NCBI GenBank assembly: GCA_041740975.1
Contig: JBGSKV010000062.1
Span: forward strand, 1-53,837
Reading direction: 5' to 3'
Length of the DNA stretch: 53,837 nucleotides
Source of the DNA: JBGSKV01 sp041740975
GTDB lineage: Bacteria; Bdellovibrionota_B; Oligoflexia; Oligoflexales; JALZUQ01
Part shown: positions 52,063 to 53,837 of the stretch, piece by piece
Layout: each line of letters starts with the position of its first letter
How positions within the stretch are numbered: position 1 is the first letter of the stretch
Position numbers and translations under genes: made by a program
Notes under the pieces: generated by a model
The model's database searches: none
Seen by the model: only the letters and a program-made list of their open reading frames with translations
Told to the model about the DNA's origin: nothing

Positions 52063-53100
52063 TTAAAGTGACATCCGAAACCGAGAGGTAGAATGTTCTA
52101 GATCGGGCCCCTTGTAAAGCGGCATTGGCAAACGAAATAGTAAATAGGCCAAGACATTTCGATGCTCTGCCTTTTCCATATTCGAACTCATTCCTTTTGC
52201 CAGAATGATGCCGTGGGACTGATCAAAATACTTCGCGACAATGTTACGAGTGTCGCCCACCAATGGGTGATCATACTGTTTTGCAATTAAAAAATTCACG
52301 CCCACTTCTGCAATAATATCTGGATTGCCACAAGTCAAAATCTTGGCCTGATTTTTTTCAAAGAAATCGAGAATCCACTGATAGCTTTCCGGCTCGACGT
52401 AACTTTGATAATATTCGCTCGCTGCAATAATAAAATGTGTCAAGCCGTAGAGTTGATTGACAAAGTCGTCGCCTTCCAGTGAGCCGTCCATGGGGAAAGC
52501 CTTGGCAAATGCTAGCTTTAAGTCGTTTCGCAAATCAACCACACCCAACTGGTATAGCCAGAAGATCCAATTCACAGTCGGCGCCGCCCAAGCCCGTAAA
52601 ATGGATGGTTTCAGAAGTTCTTTCTTAAAGTCTATTTTACGCAGAATTTTTATCGCGTGATCTTTCTCGGGTAAAGAAATATTCAATTCTTGGAGTTTGA
52701 CTAGTGGATAAACTATACCGTTGGTAAAGAAAATGACTTGATTGCCTTGGCTTAGGCTTTCTCTTCTCAAGCGGCCTTTGGCGGTATCTTTTTGATCGGC
52801 TTTCAATTTAGCTAAGTAGTGCTTGATATAAATTTGATCTTCGATATTGGCGACATTTTTTCGCAAATTGTTTTGAAAATGATCGGCCATGAGTTGAATG
52901 GCAGGCTTGTATCTTCCGTGACCAGTAGTTCGGTACATGCGAAGCGAAAAGTGCTCTTGCCGCGAAAGCGGCAAGGTCACAAGAGAAGTTTCGTAAGTTT
53001 CGATGATACGCGAGGCTATCAAGCTATAGTCAATCTGCGCTGAGACACTTTGTGCAAGTAAGCACAGACCCAGAATTAAGCTTCTTCGAATGATTAACAT
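52063..53100 (-). CDS. Exported DUF3541-like helical protein
   Basis: The 345-residue protein has a signal peptide (LILGLCLLAQSVSAQ) and a mostly helical mature region. Motifs include YGLTHFIIAASEYYQSYV and DIIAEVGVNFLIAKQY, which recall the DUF3541 family of exported proteins. That assignment is from memory of the family pattern and is moderate. No catalytic site is evident. It follows the catalase-like gene by 32 nt and ends before a hairpin terminator. Confidence 0.6.
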   Translation of the reverse strand: MLIIRRSLILGLCLLAQSVSAQIDYSLIASRIIETYETSLVTLPLSRQEHFSLRMYRTTGHGRYKPAIQLMADHFQNNLRKNVANIEDQIYIKHYLAKLKADQKDTAKGRLRRESLSQGNQVIFFTNGIVYPLVKLQELNISLPEKDHAIKILRKIDFKKELLKPSILRAWAAPTVNWIFWLYQLGVVDLRNDLKLAFAKAFPMDGSLEGDDFVNQLYGLTHFIIAASEYYQSYVEPESYQWILDFFEKNQAKILTCGNPDIIAEVGVNFLIAKQYDHPLVGDTRNIVAKYFDQSHGIILAKGMSSNMEKAEHRNVLAYLLFRLPMPLYKGPDLEHSTSRFRMSL

Positions 53101-53132
53101 TGATAATCCCTCAGGAATACTTCCGCCTTATA

Positions 53133-53837
53133 CTAGCGCCATTTAGGGTGGCTAAAGTGCAGTCGATGATCGCAGGATTCGCTGGCGACGGTCTCGTCGA
53201 TCGTTATCTGGCCAAGTTTCATCCAAGGCTTCTTGGCATCATCGCGTACGGATATATCAAATGCTAAACCATTTTCGAAGTTTTCGATAAGCAAATCATC
53301 GCGAAAATCTTGATTGCCTTTGATGCGAACGGTTTGCTTGCTTCCGGTAAGTTCCAAATATCGAGGTGTGACGGATTTTTCACCCGCCGCTAAGTTTAAT
53401 TCGGCAATGGGGTACAGCTGTCGCATGCCAGCATTTGAATCGGCTTTGGTAAAAGCTTTGGCAGTGGCAACGCCAATCGTCACCATATTCAGGTCGCTAT
53501 AACGAATCGTAAGTTTTGGTTCATTTAAGAAAGAGGATTTTGTGAAATCATCAATCAAAGTTCCACCAAGATCGTCCACCGTAAAAAAATTGGCAGTTTT
53601 GACGATTTCATCTTCTTGAGTGGTAGGAAACAATTTACCCGCTAAACCAAAGGCGCGATGCTCACCTTTAAGCGGGAGACCCATGGCTTCTGAGGCACGC
53701 AAAATAATGAGGCCTTCTGAGCCTTTTTTAAAATACCCCGTGTAATGGGAATCTTCAGAAATCTTCCACTTTCCGATGAGGCAAATGCCAACAGGATGAA
53801 CTAATTTTTGAAAATGAGGCAAGAGATCGCTCTGGTC
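53133..53837 (-). CDS. Catalase-like protein, truncated by the window edge
   Basis: The frame stays open to the last base of the window, so the N-terminus is missing and at least 235 residues are visible. The visible part begins LVHPVGICLIGKWKI and has GLIILRAS and HRAFGLAGKLFPT, which recall the catalase fold (beta-barrel HG.GV..., RFS, GFA.KFY). The distal catalytic histidine is replaced by Pro-Val context, and the proximal tyrosine motif is not seen. It may be a catalase-like haem or lipid-binding protein, not a true catalase. It is probably cotranscribed with the DUF3541-like gene. Confidence 0.5.
   Translation of the reverse strand, partial: DQSDLLPHFQKLVHPVGICLIGKWKISEDSHYTGYFKKGSEGLIILRASEAMGLPLKGEHRAFGLAGKLFPTTQEDEIVKTANFFTVDDLGGTLIDDFTKSSFLNEPKLTIRYSDLNMVTIGVATAKAFTKADSNAGMRQLYPIAELNLAAGEKSVTPRYLELTGSKQTVRIKGNQDFRDDLLIENFENGLAFDISVRDDAKKPWMKLGQITIDETVASESCDHRLHFSHPKWR

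Overview
The window looks like chromosomal DNA of a Gram-negative bacterium of the Bdellovibrio/Bdellovibrionota type. This is an inference from gene content, not a database match. The support is mid-range GC, very many exported proteins and lipoproteins of unknown function, sigma54 regulation, an exported gingipain-like peptidase and an exported deoxyribose-phosphate aldolase. No rRNA, tRNA, CRISPR array or intact transposase was seen.

Layout. 0.1-8.2 kb: exported proteins, a threonine/serine dehydratase, a C25 peptidase, a UbiB-type kinase and a TerC protein. 8.3-15.4 kb (minus strand): seven tightly packed genes that read as one operon: sigma54 activator with a receiver, small H-box protein, fatty acid desaturase, LysE exporter, periplasmic binding protein, short-chain dehydrogenase, hybrid histidine kinase. 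15.8-24.2 kb (plus strand): a divergent operon of eight exported or anchored proteins, led by a secreted protein with a Hedgehog/intein-type Hint domain. The 376-bp space between these two units holds two opposed sigma54-type promoters and, at their midpoint, four GGTCC-like half-sites spaced 11 bp apart.

24.2-36.8 kb: a MATE transporter, a methyltransferase-like exported protein, a TIP30-like protein, a LysR regulator divergent from a lipoprotein and an exported DeoC, a sulfide:quinone oxidoreductase facing a c-type cytochrome operon, and an LssY-domain protein. 37.5-51.2 kb: a LysR regulator, an exported DUF2608 phosphatase-like protein, a Kef-type antiporter, three coupled lipoproteins (two sharing a domain), a redoxin/cytochrome c/copper monooxygenase fusion, a cyclic-nucleotide-binding protein, a MarC protein, a GGDEF protein and a HutD protein. 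51.7-53.8 kb: a 38-residue charged protein, a DUF3541-like protein and a truncated catalase-like protein.

The most striking item is a pair of non-coding elements of about 570 and 480 bp (36905-37473 and 51234-51713) in opposite orientation. Each starts within a few bases of a stop codon and has imperfect terminal inverted repeats. Each contains a 42-bp stem closing a 91-nt loop. Between the copies the stem carries five paired compensatory changes, and the terminal hairpins keep their shape while changing sequence. This points to selection on structure, in an element family I do not recognise. The second candidate system is the divergent sigma54/Hint locus.
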